DNA of 64,000 nt from Candidatus Falkowella caecavicola (GCA_904420125.1 CAJFUK010000049.1:49469-113468), one strand, 5' to 3'; counted from the first letter of the stretch, positions 43,208-52,079 are shown. The notes: generated from the sequence alone by a model not told the origin. Numbers and translations are program-made.

Positions 43208-43861
43208 ATGATGGAAATACCCAACAATATTTTAAAAAATAAACTGAAAAAGGTTCTTTTTATTTGGGGCAGTGGAAAAACAGTAACGGCAAATGCTCTG
43301 GACAAAAAGTATGGTTTTTTTGTCTATCATACGGACAATCGAGCCCCTCATTTCAAACGCGCAACGCCTGAATTTCAACCCGCCATGTGCCGGGATGTTC
43401 CGGATTTTTGGGTGCTTGGCAAAGAGGATGCGCTTGGATGGGAAAAGGATATTGTCCGAGAAATGACCCCGATGATCCTCTGTGATTTAATAGAATTATC
43501 TGGAAAATATGATCGGATTATCTGTGAAGGCGACATAGATATTGACAGCGTCATACATATTGTAAGTCATGCTGTGATGATCGTGAATCAAGGCGAATCT
43601 TATGACTTTTTCCATGGCCCCGACCAACAGCATATGCTCGATTCCATCCAGAACCGAACGGATATAAGCGAGGAGGAAAAACAGGCGCTCATTGAAAATG
43701 CGTATCAGATTCTGCGGGGGGATTTGCCGGATAACGGACAGGGCTATGGACTACCGCGGGAAACGACACAGTACTATATCACTCCGATTTTCAGAAATAC
43801 GCAAACGCCCCCTGAAAAGGTTGCGGATATGGTGATGGAATACTGGAAAAACAGTCAGTAA
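43208..43861 (+). CDS. P-loop kinase-like protein with atypical Walker A
   Basis: 217 aa. The N-terminus reads KKVLFIWGSGKTVTANALDKKYGFFVYHTDNR, a nucleoside/shikimate-kinase-like start. The first glycine of GxxxxGK[ST] is replaced by Phe while GSGKT is kept. A candidate Walker B-like strand is DRIICEGDIDID near 100. No precise family is recognised. Start 43208 or 43211 follows AAAGGAGAG. A structured ~210-nt leader precedes it and a hairpin follows, so it is a single-gene unit, possibly regulated by its leader. Confidence 0.6.
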   Translation: MMEIPNNILKNKLKKVLFIWGSGKTVTANALDKKYGFFVYHTDNRAPHFKRATPEFQPAMCRDVPDFWVLGKEDALGWEKDIVREMTPMILCDLIELSGKYDRIICEGDIDIDSVIHIVSHAVMIVNQGESYDFFHGPDQQHMLDSIQNRTDISEEEKQALIENAYQILRGDLPDNGQGYGLPRETTQYYITPIFRNTQTPPEKVADMVMEYWKNSQ

Positions 43862-43871
43862 ACCCGCCGAC

Positions 43872-43917
43872 AGGATGGAGGCAGGGGACAGCATGGCAAA
43901 TTCCCTGCCCCCATCCT
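43872..43917 (+). terminator. Hairpin after the P-loop gene
   Basis: AGGATGG..GGCAGGG pairs with CCCTGCC..CCATCCT around an ~15-nt loop. The T-tract is short (TTCT). Confidence 0.55.
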
Positions 43918-44051
43918 TCTCATATGCTATTCTGCTTTTTGAAACATGGGTACAATCTGCCCCGTCCTGCTCCCTGGGCCTGTCTTTATATCTTCCCGGG
44001 GTGATGATCCGTCTTTAGGAACAGATTCAGAAAGGTGGCTGCTGTATACGG

Positions 44052-45254
44052 TCAGGAATCTGCTTCCTCTTCCAGATAAATGGGTGTTTGCAAAGCGATA
44101 TTTTCTTGGCATTGATACACCGCGGACAGAATCACAGTATCCTGCTCCCGTCGAAAGGTATAGTCACGGGAAAGAATTTTGCAGTTAGGAAAATCGGTCT
44201 GTTCCAACCGTTCCATTTCAGCCTGCAACAGCTCTTTGGCTTCTTCTTCCGTATAGGAAGTCCGCTCTAAAGTATAGGTTCTGTGCGTGTTTTGATAAAT
44301 GCCGACCGGAAGTTCTGTGCCAAAAAGCACCAGAGGCTTATACGTGCTGGTGATTTCTGTATTTTCCGGAGAACTGCCAAAGATGTATAAGGGAATTTTG
44401 AGACCAAACAGGGAAAGGATATATCGCTGCTTTTCTGCAGGGTCGTATTGTTTTTCTACCTGGGACAGAGAAAACCGAAGTTCCCGTTCAACTTCCGTCT
44501 GCGCCAGAATATAAGCATCCGCATGGCGCAGCAGGGTGTTTCCCTTTTTATCTTCAAAAATTCCGCTGACCAGCAGGTCTCCTTTGGCGACTGCGTCCTG
44601 ACGTTTTACGACGGCCTGACCGTTCAGAACATCCATATATAGAATTTGTCCTGCTTTCGCGGCAATGACATTGCAGGGAGTATCCGGCTCGATCTCCGGT
44701 TTTGGAGAACTTTCACGCAGAATAATTTCAATCCGGCTCCCCGTACGGTTTATGGACACAATAGACAGGTTATCAAATTGCAGTTTTAATTTATGGCTGA
44801 TTCTATGCAGATCCAGGTCAGGGAGATATCCGCCGGGTTTGATCCCGTAAACTTCTGCGGCGGCGAGTATCCGTTGGGTACTGATGGTATGATTGCCCCG
44901 AACTTCAATATTCCAGATAAAATTCTGCAAAAAAGTCAGTAAGCATATCATCAGCACCGCGCCGATCAGCAGACCAATCCTTTTTCTATACCGCCGGATT
45001 AAAAAAGGCAGCCCACGCCGTTGTTCGGCCCGTGTACGACAGGCAAGCCTGCGCCGCTTCTTCACAATCCCGTAATAATCCTGTAGGAAACAATCTGCGA
45101 AAATACGGCCGTTCCTCCGGGAAACATGCCAAAGGTGAAATCCCTCCGCCGAGAGATCATGCAGCAGCTGCTCGGCGGCCTCCCCCTGGATGCGGAAGCG
45201 TACAGATCCCCGCAGCCATCGGATAAACTGAACTGCCAAGTCCGATTCCTCCAT
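44052..45254 (-). CDS. yqfD: Sporulation protein YqfD
   Basis: 400 aa, one central transmembrane segment (about 92-112, IGLLIGAVLMICLLTFLQNF). The N-terminal cytosolic part contains the heme/iron-like YqfD opening (FIRWLRGSVRFRIQGEAAEQLLHDLSAEGFHLW). The C-terminal extracytoplasmic part has WNIEVRGNHTISTQRILAAAEVYGIKPG, a POTRA/FtsQ-like start, and IGVHL-type strands. It is mother-cell expressed under sigma-E in Bacillus, with a role in spore formation. It is directly preceded by yqfC with a 3-bp gap. Confidence 0.93.
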   Translation of the reverse strand: MEESDLAVQFIRWLRGSVRFRIQGEAAEQLLHDLSAEGFHLWHVSRRNGRIFADCFLQDYYGIVKKRRRLACRTRAEQRRGLPFLIRRYRKRIGLLIGAVLMICLLTFLQNFIWNIEVRGNHTISTQRILAAAEVYGIKPGGYLPDLDLHRISHKLKLQFDNLSIVSINRTGSRIEIILRESSPKPEIEPDTPCNVIAAKAGQILYMDVLNGQAVVKRQDAVAKGDLLVSGIFEDKKGNTLLRHADAYILAQTEVERELRFSLSQVEKQYDPAEKQRYILSLFGLKIPLYIFGSSPENTEITSTYKPLVLFGTELPVGIYQNTHRTYTLERTSYTEEEAKELLQAEMERLEQTDFPNCKILSRDYTFRREQDTVILSAVYQCQENIALQTPIYLEEEADS

Positions 45255-45257
45255 TCC

Positions 45258-45530
45258 TTAATTTTCAATGAGTTCTATAGATTCAATCTTTCCGCGGATG
45301 ACGACACTTTCCTGATTCAGACTGCGTAACTCTAGACCGCATCCGACAAAGCGAAAGCTGAGCTTTTTGCCGGAAAGTAAAATCATATTTTCATCATAGG
45401 AGGAAATGGTGCTGCATCCTTCTACGGTCGCTTCACTGTTTCCGGACAGGGACAATGCGGCATCGCGCATGAGTGTTTGATTCAGCAGTTTTTGCAGGTG
45501 TGCCGGCGATTTTATTTTTTTCATGTCCAT
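45258..45530 (-). CDS. yqfC: Sporulation protein YqfC
   Basis: 90 aa. It belongs to the YabP/YqfC family: ALSLSGNSEATVEGCSTISSYDENMILLSGKKLSFRFVGCGLELRSLNQESVVIRGKIESIEL is the complete domain. Start at 45530 after AAAGGCATGA. The yqfC-yqfD order matches Bacillus and Clostridium. It is divergent from ylbJ, another sporulation gene. Confidence 0.93.
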   Translation of the reverse strand: MDMKKIKSPAHLQKLLNQTLMRDAALSLSGNSEATVEGCSTISSYDENMILLSGKKLSFRFVGCGLELRSLNQESVVIRGKIESIELIEN

Positions 45531-45557
45531 TCATGCCTTTCTCAGCTTTGATATTAA

Positions 45558-45587
45558 AATATATTAACAGGACACGCCGCATATACA
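45558..45587 (+). promoter_or_regulatory. Candidate sigma-E promoter for ylbJ
   Basis: ATATATT (about 45559-45565), 14 bp, CATATACA (45580-45587) resembles the Bacillus sigma-E consensus (ATATT - 14 bp - CATACANT). Transcription would begin about 35 nt before ylbJ. The gene identity supports the reading. Confidence 0.55.
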
Positions 45588-45627
45588 TACAAAGCAGGCC
45601 AAACTATAGGAAATAAGGAGGATGCAT

Positions 45628-46776
45628 ATGCGGACAGAACAAAAAAAAGTCATCGGTCGGGGAGGAAAAACCGCACAGGGAATGGTGCTGGCAGGAATCG
45701 CAGTCCTGCTGCTCTTCTTTTCAAAGGCGGTTGCCCAAAGCCTGCAAAACGGAATCCAGATCTGTCTGAATACGCTGATCCCATCCCTGTTTTGCTTTAT
45801 GGTTTTTTCGGATTTTGCAGTACAGACCGGGCTGTTGCAGGGAATTTTGAAGCCGGTTGGTTTCCTGGCACGGCATATTTGGAAAATTGAAGATTCCTTC
45901 ACAGATCTACTGGTTTTCAGCATGATCGGAGGATATCCGGTTGGGGCAAAGCTGCTGGCGGACCAGGTTCGCCGGGGAACGATATCTCCGGAAGAGGGGG
46001 AACGGATGCTCTGTTTCTGCGTAAATGCAGGACCGGCTTTTGTGATCGGCAGTGTGGCGGTGCCTATGTTCGGCAACGCCATGGTAGGATGGGTTATTTT
46101 TGCTTCTCATTTTTTGTCCTGTCTGCTTTGCGGCCTGCTTTGCGGGATTGGCAGAAAAGCACCGCCTAAAGGGAATCGGAGACCCAGTGGTTCTGTGCCT
46201 CTCTCGGTACAGATGGTGCGGTCTGTCCGCTCTGCGTCAGGAGCATTGGCGGGAGCTTGCGGATTTGTCCTGTTGTTTTGCGGCGGATTCGCCCTGTTGG
46301 ATGGATTCGGGCTGCGTACGGCAATCGTGGATTTATTGCAGCCGGTGATGTCGGAGCAGGCCGCCTTTTCTCTGGTGACTGGATTGCTGGAAGTCACCAG
46401 CGGTACAGTGCTTTTAAACGGGATGGCAACGCCTGCCGGGGCTGCATTGGCTGCTGGAATCACAGGGTTCGGCGGTTTTTGCGTTCATGCGCAGGTCGCA
46501 GCGCTTCTCAGCGGTACGGGGATCCGGATGCGCCGCTTTTATCGAACCCGGTTGCTCTATGCCCTGTGCAGCGCGGGCCTTACTTTTATCGGCGCGCAAT
46601 GGATCCCGCTGTCTCAGTCTGTTTTTCAAACCGGAGATCAGCCGGCTGCCGCTGCCTGGTCCGTTTCTCCAGTTGCCTCTTTCTGCCTGATAATTTTATG
46701 CATAATGTTGTTGTTATCCGGCGAAAAATCTGATACAATAAGAATAGGTAAAAAGCCCAAGAGGCTGGAGGAATAA
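45628..46776 (+). CDS. ylbJ: Sporulation integral membrane protein YlbJ
   Basis: 382 aa, about eight transmembrane segments, nucleoside-transporter-gate-like fold. Conserved stretches: NGIQICLNTLIPSLFCFMVFSDF, FSMIGGYPVGAKLLADQVRRG, CVNAGPAFVIGSVAVPMFGN and GFGGFCVHAQVAALLSGTG. YlbJ is needed for spore cortex formation in Bacillus. Start 45628 has AAGGAGG 6 nt upstream; the ATG at 45622 abuts it. The next small gene begins 7 bp after the stop. Confidence 0.93.
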   Translation: MRTEQKKVIGRGGKTAQGMVLAGIAVLLLFFSKAVAQSLQNGIQICLNTLIPSLFCFMVFSDFAVQTGLLQGILKPVGFLARHIWKIEDSFTDLLVFSMIGGYPVGAKLLADQVRRGTISPEEGERMLCFCVNAGPAFVIGSVAVPMFGNAMVGWVIFASHFLSCLLCGLLCGIGRKAPPKGNRRPSGSVPLSVQMVRSVRSASGALAGACGFVLLFCGGFALLDGFGLRTAIVDLLQPVMSEQAAFSLVTGLLEVTSGTVLLNGMATPAGAALAAGITGFGGFCVHAQVAALLSGTGIRMRRFYRTRLLYALCSAGLTFIGAQWIPLSQSVFQTGDQPAAAAWSVSPVASFCLIILCIMLLLSGEKSDTIRIGKKPKRLEE

Positions 46777-46783
46777 AAACGAT

Positions 46784-46999
46784 ATGAAGAAAAAACTTTT
46801 TGGCAGCCGGATTACGCCGGCCTGTACATATTGCCGGCATGGAAATTTGGGGAAGGATGGAAAATATGTGCTTTGTGAGCGGAATGGGATCGTGGATGCC
46901 TATTATCACTGCCGTAAATTTTCCTATTCTCCGTTAAAAAGAGTGCCCAAACCACTCCCGCCGCTCCCGCAGTATACCAAAGACGATTTTTCATTATAG
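46784..46999 (+). CDS. Small cysteine-containing conserved protein
   Basis: 71 aa. Four cysteines in a CTYC...C...C arrangement (near residues 14-17, 31, 43) suggest a metal knuckle: ACTYCRHGNLGKDGKYVLCERNGIVDAYYHCRKFSYSPLKR. It ends in a proline-rich tail. It lies directly after ylbJ with GAGGAATAAAA upstream and just before the DnaD-like gene. I have seen similar small proteins in clostridial genomes, but no function is known to me. Confidence 0.7.
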   Translation: MKKKLFGSRITPACTYCRHGNLGKDGKYVLCERNGIVDAYYHCRKFSYSPLKRVPKPLPPLPQYTKDDFSL

Positions 47000-47024
47000 T
47001 ATGAGCGGGGATGGAGAACAGACC

Positions 47025-47975
47025 ATGGGATATAAGATTCATTTTGCTGCGTGGGCACATATATTTGCCCTGCCCTGCGCGATCGTAGATGACTATCTGA
47101 CCGAGGCGAGCGGCGATGCGGTGAAAATTTTACTGCTGATTTTTCGGAATCAGGACAAACATTTAACGGAAAAGCAGATCGCCAGCCGTTTGATGCTGGA
47201 TGAACAGGCGGTCCGGGAAGCGATCGCCTATTGGACGGCCAGAGGGTTGCTGCTTCAGGACGGATCAGAGATCAGGGCAGAGGCAGATTCTGTACAGGTC
47301 CATAAGAACAATCCGCCCCAGGCCGGTGAGATTCCGACAGAAGAGCTGGCGGCAAGAATACAGAGCAGTGCGGATTTTCGTTTTCTGGCGGAAGAGGCCG
47401 GCAACCTGCTGGGACATCCGCTGACCTCGACAGAGGCAAAGTATCTGTTGTATATTTCCGACAGTATTCGTCTGCCAGCAGACGTTATTTTAATGTGTAT
47501 AGATTACTGTGTAAAAATTGGAAAGCCGGGAATTCGCTATATTTCGAAAGTTTGTGAAACCTGGGCAGAGCTGGGGATCAATACCCATGAAACGGCAGAG
47601 CTGTATCTCAAAAAGCAGCTGCTGCGAAACCAGAATGAGCGGGAGGTCAAAACCTGTTTTGGGATTTTTGACCGGAATCTGACGGCAAAAGAGCAGCAAT
47701 ACATTGAAAAATGGTACACCGACTATCATTATAAACTCAATATGATTCGCCTGGCTTATGAACGGACGATTGACAGTATCGGGAAGATGTCCTTCCCCTA
47801 TATTGATCGGATTTTAAGCGATTGGCATGCCAAGGGATTTGTGGTGCCAAGGGATATTTCCGAACAGGCGCCGCCTAAAAAGTCGGGGACTGGCAATGCA
47901 AAATCCGCAGATACTTCTTATGACATTGACGCGTTTGACAGGATTGAACTAAAAGTACGGGACATGATGAAATAG
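47025..47975 (+). CDS. DnaD-domain replication initiation protein
   Basis: 316 aa. The N-terminal part has a winged helix (EKQIASRLMLDEQAVREAIAYWTARGLL). The C-terminal part carries one or two DnaD domains, ending in YEYERTIDS..KMSFPYIDRILSDWHAKGF, the signature of this family. DnaD-like proteins remodel origin DNA and recruit the helicase loader, which is encoded next. Start 47025 is preferred (GGAG 9 nt upstream); ATG 47001 lacks a ribosome-binding site. Confidence 0.9.
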   Translation: MGYKIHFAAWAHIFALPCAIVDDYLTEASGDAVKILLLIFRNQDKHLTEKQIASRLMLDEQAVREAIAYWTARGLLLQDGSEIRAEADSVQVHKNNPPQAGEIPTEELAARIQSSADFRFLAEEAGNLLGHPLTSTEAKYLLYISDSIRLPADVILMCIDYCVKIGKPGIRYISKVCETWAELGINTHETAELYLKKQLLRNQNEREVKTCFGIFDRNLTAKEQQYIEKWYTDYHYKLNMIRLAYERTIDSIGKMSFPYIDRILSDWHAKGFVVPRDISEQAPPKKSGTGNAKSADTSYDIDAFDRIELKVRDMMK

Positions 47976-47995
47976 AAACAGGCAGGTGAGTTTTT

Positions 47996-48973
47996 TTGTC
48001 GAACAGTATGTATTACCGGCAGGCACTCGGCATCATTGAAGCGCGCAGACAGAATGCAAGATTTACAGCGGACGAACATCTTCGGGAAATTGAGCAGAAA
48101 TTTCCCGATATCGCACGCCGTAAACGGGAGCTGGCCGATACAAGCATTGCTCTGACTCGGATTATTTTGGAGAAACCTGCGGATGCACAGAAACTTTTAC
48201 ATCAGTTAAAAGAGCATAATTTGCAGCTGCAGGCGGAAATTCGGAGTATGCTCCGCCAGAAGGGTTTTCCGGAAGATTATCTGTCTATCCGTTATACCTG
48301 CCCGGTTTGTTCCGACACCGGATACGTCCATTCCCGTAAATGCGAATGTCTCCAGCAGCTGGTGCGGGATTTGGCCACACAGGCGCTCAATGAGATGTCG
48401 CCTTTGACATTATCGGAGTTCTCTTCTTTCCGTCTGGATTATTACCCGGATACGCCGATTGATGACAGCGGCGTCATTCCACGGAGTCAGATGGAGAAGA
48501 TTTTTTTGTACTGCCGTGCATATGCCGACCACTTCCGGCCTAATGCGCAAAGCCTGTTTATGATCGGTAATACCGGGCTTGGAAAGACGCACCTGTCCCT
48601 TGCTATTGCCAAACAGGTGATTGCGCAGGGTTATACGGTTCTGTATGGTTCTGTACAGGATTTTCTGCGGGATATCAATGCAGAGCAATTTGGACGGGTG
48701 GCAGACCGGGATACACTGGGCTTGCTGCTGGACGCGGATTTACTCATTCTGGACGACCTGGGGGCGGAATTTGATTCCAATTTTAACAGCGCCACCATTT
48801 ATAATATTATCAATACCCGTGCCAATCAAAACCGTCCGATGATTATTAACACAAATCTGCGGGTGGGGGAGCTGGAAGCGAAATATTCCGCCAGAATTGT
48901 ATCCCGGTTATTTGTTTTTGATGTGCTCCGCTTCCGCGGAAAGGATATCCGGCAGCTCAAAGGAAGGCTCTAA
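47996..48973 (+). CDS. DnaC/DnaI-type helicase loader ATPase
   Basis: 325 aa. An N-terminal helical region, a zinc-type cluster (CPVCSDTGYVHSRKCEC near 102-118), then an AAA+ domain: Walker A GNTGLGKTH near 185, Walker B LLILDDLGAE near 250, sensor 1 IINTNL. It loads the replicative helicase at origins together with the DnaD-like protein. TTG start at 47996 after AGGTGAG; ATG 48008 is an alternative. A long hairpin terminates the unit. Confidence 0.92.
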   Translation: MSNSMYYRQALGIIEARRQNARFTADEHLREIEQKFPDIARRKRELADTSIALTRIILEKPADAQKLLHQLKEHNLQLQAEIRSMLRQKGFPEDYLSIRYTCPVCSDTGYVHSRKCECLQQLVRDLATQALNEMSPLTLSEFSSFRLDYYPDTPIDDSGVIPRSQMEKIFLYCRAYADHFRPNAQSLFMIGNTGLGKTHLSLAIAKQVIAQGYTVLYGSVQDFLRDINAEQFGRVADRDTLGLLLDADLLILDDLGAEFDSNFNSATIYNIINTRANQNRPMIINTNLRVGELEAKYSARIVSRLFVFDVLRFRGKDIRQLKGRL

Positions 48974-49008
48974 GCAGAATATATTTCGGTTCAGGCGATC
49001 CGTCAGAA

Positions 49009-49071
49009 TATAAATGATACAACAACCGCCGAAAGTCCTCATGACTTTCGGCGGTTGTTGTATCATTTATA
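49009..49071. terminator. 29-bp perfect inverted repeat overlapping the sigma-gene stop codon
   Basis: Arms 49009-49037 and 49043-49071 are exact complements with a 5-nt loop. The right arm contains the last codons and the stop (TGA, 49063-49065) of the sigma-like gene. It should terminate both convergent transcripts. Confidence 0.85.
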
Positions 49072-50604
49072 CTGTATCATCACATCACATACGCTGTCAG
49101 GAGAGGGGGCTTTCAACAGCCCTTCTTTTGCCAGGTCGCAGAGTACCATAGCATAAAGAGAAAGAAACATATAATTGGAAACCCTCTGAACATCATCTTC
49201 AAGGTGTGCTGGAAATAATTTTTTATATCCTTCCAGATACTTGGCAACAGCGTCCGCATATGAAACAATCACGGTTTTAAAATGATGATCTGCAAGAACT
49301 TTGAATTTTTCATATTGGGGTTTAGTCAATGCAGGGACAGTGACAAACAGCGCATGGTCTCTTCTCACAATAAAACCCTGTTCGATGGTAGAAGCAGCGG
49401 AATCGAGATCCCCAATTTCATTGCCTGCTAAAATGTCTTCACAAATGTTAATCTGGTTATCAAACATTATTTTACGGTATGCGAATCCGCCAAAATGATA
49501 AGATATATGCTGGTAGGTTCCTCTGCTGTGACTATTACATGATCGTTCACGACCGAGATTCCTCGCAGGATCATGGTTTTGCTCCATCAAATATCCGTGA
49601 TAACTCCAGCGGCAGCCGTCGTAACGAACCGGATGCTCCATAGGTTTAACCGGATTATGCTGATCGCTCAGATATTCAAGGGCCATCATACCATAGAGAT
49701 AAACCAACTCGTCTTTGCTTTTTCCGGCAGTATATATCTCCAGCTGGTCTACAGAATCAGTAAGGTTTTTCATCGCTTCCACGAACGGATGCAGGATGGG
49801 TTCGAATATGCCTTTTGCCTCTTCCGTGTATGCATTGACTTGACCCGAATAGATGATAAATGCTGTCCTGTATTTACCCTTTGAAACTTCCAAAATTGCT
49901 TCGCGGTTGATGAGGTTGGACAAGCAATCTTCAATGTAATAAGCCGGTACCCCGCACAATTTTGCAAGCTCCTCTACTGTTTTTTTCTCTTCATAACAGT
50001 TATATAAGATGTTTTGCGACAGGGCATCATTAATAAATACATATGGAAAGGGGCAGGTTGTGCCATTGTAATTGCCCTCGCCGCTGATTCGGATGGTTAA
50101 CTTTACAGGCTTTAATGCAGTATACTCCATAACATCATACTCCTTCTTCAATTTTCTCCGTGCTTCAGATAGACGCCACATGATGGTTCTCTCCGGAACT
50201 TTCAGCTTTTCAGAGATTTGTTTGACAGAAAGACCGTCATAATAGTAGAGGATGATGATATCCCGGTACATTGCAGAAAGCATAGCGATTTCTGTCCGCA
50301 GAGAATCCTCAATACCTTCCTGGTCACTATCATATGGATCCTCATGGGGAATGTTATCCAGCATATCATAGGAATACATCGCGCGCTGTTTTCCCATATA
50401 ACGCCGATAACTTTTCGTTACATTGCGTGCGATCCCCCAAAGCCACGGCTCGAATTTGCTGTCATCATTTAACTTCGGCAATTCACGAATCGCTGTCAGC
50501 AGGATTTCCTGTGACAGTTCATCTGCTTCATTGCGGGAACAGGTATGGCTGATGGCATATCTGTAAACCTTTGTAACATAGCCTGCAATCATGTCGCGAT
50601 TCAT
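49063..50604 (-). CDS. ECF-like sigma factor with ~340-residue C-terminal extension (paralogue 2)
   Basis: 513 aa. Sigma region 2 near 15-80 (RNEADELSQEILLTAIREL, EPWLWGIARNVTKSYRRYMGKQ). Region 4 HTH near 115-165 (LSAMYRDIIILYYYDGLSVKQISEKLKVPERTIMWRLSEARRKLKKE). The extension holds a winged-helix-like part (KTVEELAKLCGVPAYYIEDCLSNLINRE near 225) and an unrecognised helical domain. Same plan as the gene at 37.5 kb but with low identity. ATG 50604 follows AGGTGAGG; GTG 50613 overlaps that site. It is flanked by repeats and element relics, which suggests horizontal history. Confidence 0.8.
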   Translation of the reverse strand: MNRDMIAGYVTKVYRYAISHTCSRNEADELSQEILLTAIRELPKLNDDSKFEPWLWGIARNVTKSYRRYMGKQRAMYSYDMLDNIPHEDPYDSDQEGIEDSLRTEIAMLSAMYRDIIILYYYDGLSVKQISEKLKVPERTIMWRLSEARRKLKKEYDVMEYTALKPVKLTIRISGEGNYNGTTCPFPYVFINDALSQNILYNCYEEKKTVEELAKLCGVPAYYIEDCLSNLINREAILEVSKGKYRTAFIIYSGQVNAYTEEAKGIFEPILHPFVEAMKNLTDSVDQLEIYTAGKSKDELVYLYGMMALEYLSDQHNPVKPMEHPVRYDGCRWSYHGYLMEQNHDPARNLGRERSCNSHSRGTYQHISYHFGGFAYRKIMFDNQINICEDILAGNEIGDLDSAASTIEQGFIVRRDHALFVTVPALTKPQYEKFKVLADHHFKTVIVSYADAVAKYLEGYKKLFPAHLEDDVQRVSNYMFLSLYAMVLCDLAKEGLLKAPSPDSVCDVMIQYK

Positions 50605-51276
50605 GATCCTCACCTGCCTTTCGCTTATAAAGTGTCTGAATTGTTGATTTGATTGGGTACTTTCTTAAAATTTTGATTTTCTTTTTGTAACGTGGTGATT
50701 TATCCTATGACCATGGCGGCATCTTTCCCGCCGGTACGGTTTGGCTTGTATGCGGACAAGTTATTTTTTATTGATTTTATAGACAAAAATCATCTTATGA
50801 CTTCTTATGTATATTTATATAATTAAGAAAAAAGCCTTAATTTGCAAGGGCTTTCCCATTCTTACTTATATCTTCTCATATCTCCGCATAAGTTGTTTTT
50901 GTAAAGTTGGGCACCATTTTAGCACCACAAATAAAACGATACACACAAGCACAAGGCGGTGTTATCACGCCCACAAAAGCAATTTAGGACAGCCTCACAC
51001 ATCATTATGTTACGCTCACCTTGTAAATGCAGCCTTTACAGGTACAAAACTGATAGAGCAAGGTGTTTATACTTTTTCCCTCAAAAAGTGCCATTTAACC
51101 CCGTAACATTTCAGAGCAAGATACTGTCTGTTCAGATTATCCTTTCCTTTACGAAAAGTTCCTTAGCAAGCATAGGAAAGGGGTACCCTTTCCGTAAAAA
51201 CCACTCGCTTCCATCTATAAAAGAAAGAGAGATTTTTGCTTGTTGGGAATATCCCAAACCCACACCAAACTGGAAT
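50605..51276. other. Intergenic region with repeat copy A and an element relic
   Basis: 672 bp without a gene. It contains repeat copy A (50685-50770) upstream of the sigma gene, a minus-strand terminator-like hairpin (AAAGCCCTT...AAGGCTTTTTT, about 50828-50855), and an integrase-end-like motif GCACCATTTTAGCACCA (50911-50927). Small open frames (50807-51106, 50959-51441) have no ribosome-binding site or family match. Confidence 0.5.
50685..50770. repeat. ~85-bp intergenic repeat, copy A
   Basis: Begins AACGTGGTGATTTATCC and ends TGCGGACAAGTT. Copy B at 52080-52165 is in the same orientation and differs at roughly a dozen positions. On the minus strand it lies in the leader of sigma paralogue 2. 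Confidence 0.85.
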
Positions 51277-51624
51277 TTAGTTGTTCAAATCTCTATTTCT
51301 CTTATCAACAACGAACTGTTCCAAATTCGTTCTATGATTGTATTTTACGGAAGCTACTCTATCCTTTTCAATAATGACTTCATTCATATCAAGACCATTC
51401 AATGCAGCTATGGCAACAGCGTAATGTATCACATCCGCTAGTTCATTGCCTAGTTGATCCCGTAAATCTTCACCGCTAGAAAATTTTCTGCCTGCTTTTT
51501 TATTCAGGACTTCTGCAACCTCGCCAATTTCTTCTACAAGTTTCATAAATAAACTCTGGTCGACTCCACCATTACGGTAATGGTCAAGTAAATATGCTTC
51601 CAGTTCTTCTATAGTCACTTTCAT
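51277..51624 (-). CDS. MazG-like nucleotide pyrophosphohydrolase
   Basis: 115 aa, a single MazG domain. The metal-binding glutamates/aspartate are present in KLVEEIGEVAEVLNKKAG and DQLGNELADVIHYAVAIAALNGLDM. Such enzymes hydrolyse (d)NTPs or modified nucleotides and occur both in housekeeping and in phage/element cargo. GGGAACCTCATT reversed gives GAGG before the ATG. It is isolated between two relic element ends and may be cargo. Confidence 0.85.
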   Translation of the reverse strand: MKVTIEELEAYLLDHYRNGGVDQSLFMKLVEEIGEVAEVLNKKAGRKFSSGEDLRDQLGNELADVIHYAVAIAALNGLDMNEVIIEKDRVASVKYNHRTNLEQFVVDKRNRDLNN

Positions 51625-52043
51625 AATGAGGTTCCCTCCGTAAATTTAAATTTGCCGCTTTGTATCTTTATATTATAGCTCCCATATATAGATTTTTCTA
51701 TCACTTTCCTCATTTGTACGAAGTAGCAGAGCCAGCCACCCTCATCAACATTCAAGATAAACGGGCTTCGCTCGCCGTTGACGAGTGCGCCTACCTCTGC
51801 TCATGTGACAAACAAGAGAGCGAAAGCAACGAATGCTTTCGCTCTCTCATAGTATGTTTTTTCTTATATCTGCCCATATCGTTTTATAGCATCATAGGAA
51901 ATCCGAGCACCATTTGGGCACCAAAGCGTCAACAATCAATGTTGATTTAAGTGTTGCAATCTGCAAAAAAATCCAGTATTTTCAAGGGTTTTCACAGTTC
52001 AAAACTGTTCAATAGCAAAAATTCAAATACTATTTTTTATATA

Positions 52044-52075
52044 ACTCCAGCCGCCTGTTTTTAGGCGGCTGGAGT
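52044..52075. terminator. Terminator hairpin beside repeat copy B
   Basis: ACTCCAGCCGCCT and AGGCGGCTGGAGT with a 6-nt loop. T/A-rich tracts lie on both sides. It probably ends the transcript of the XRE-aminotransferase gene on the minus strand, downstream of repeat B. Confidence 0.75.
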
Positions 52076-52079
52076 CCTT

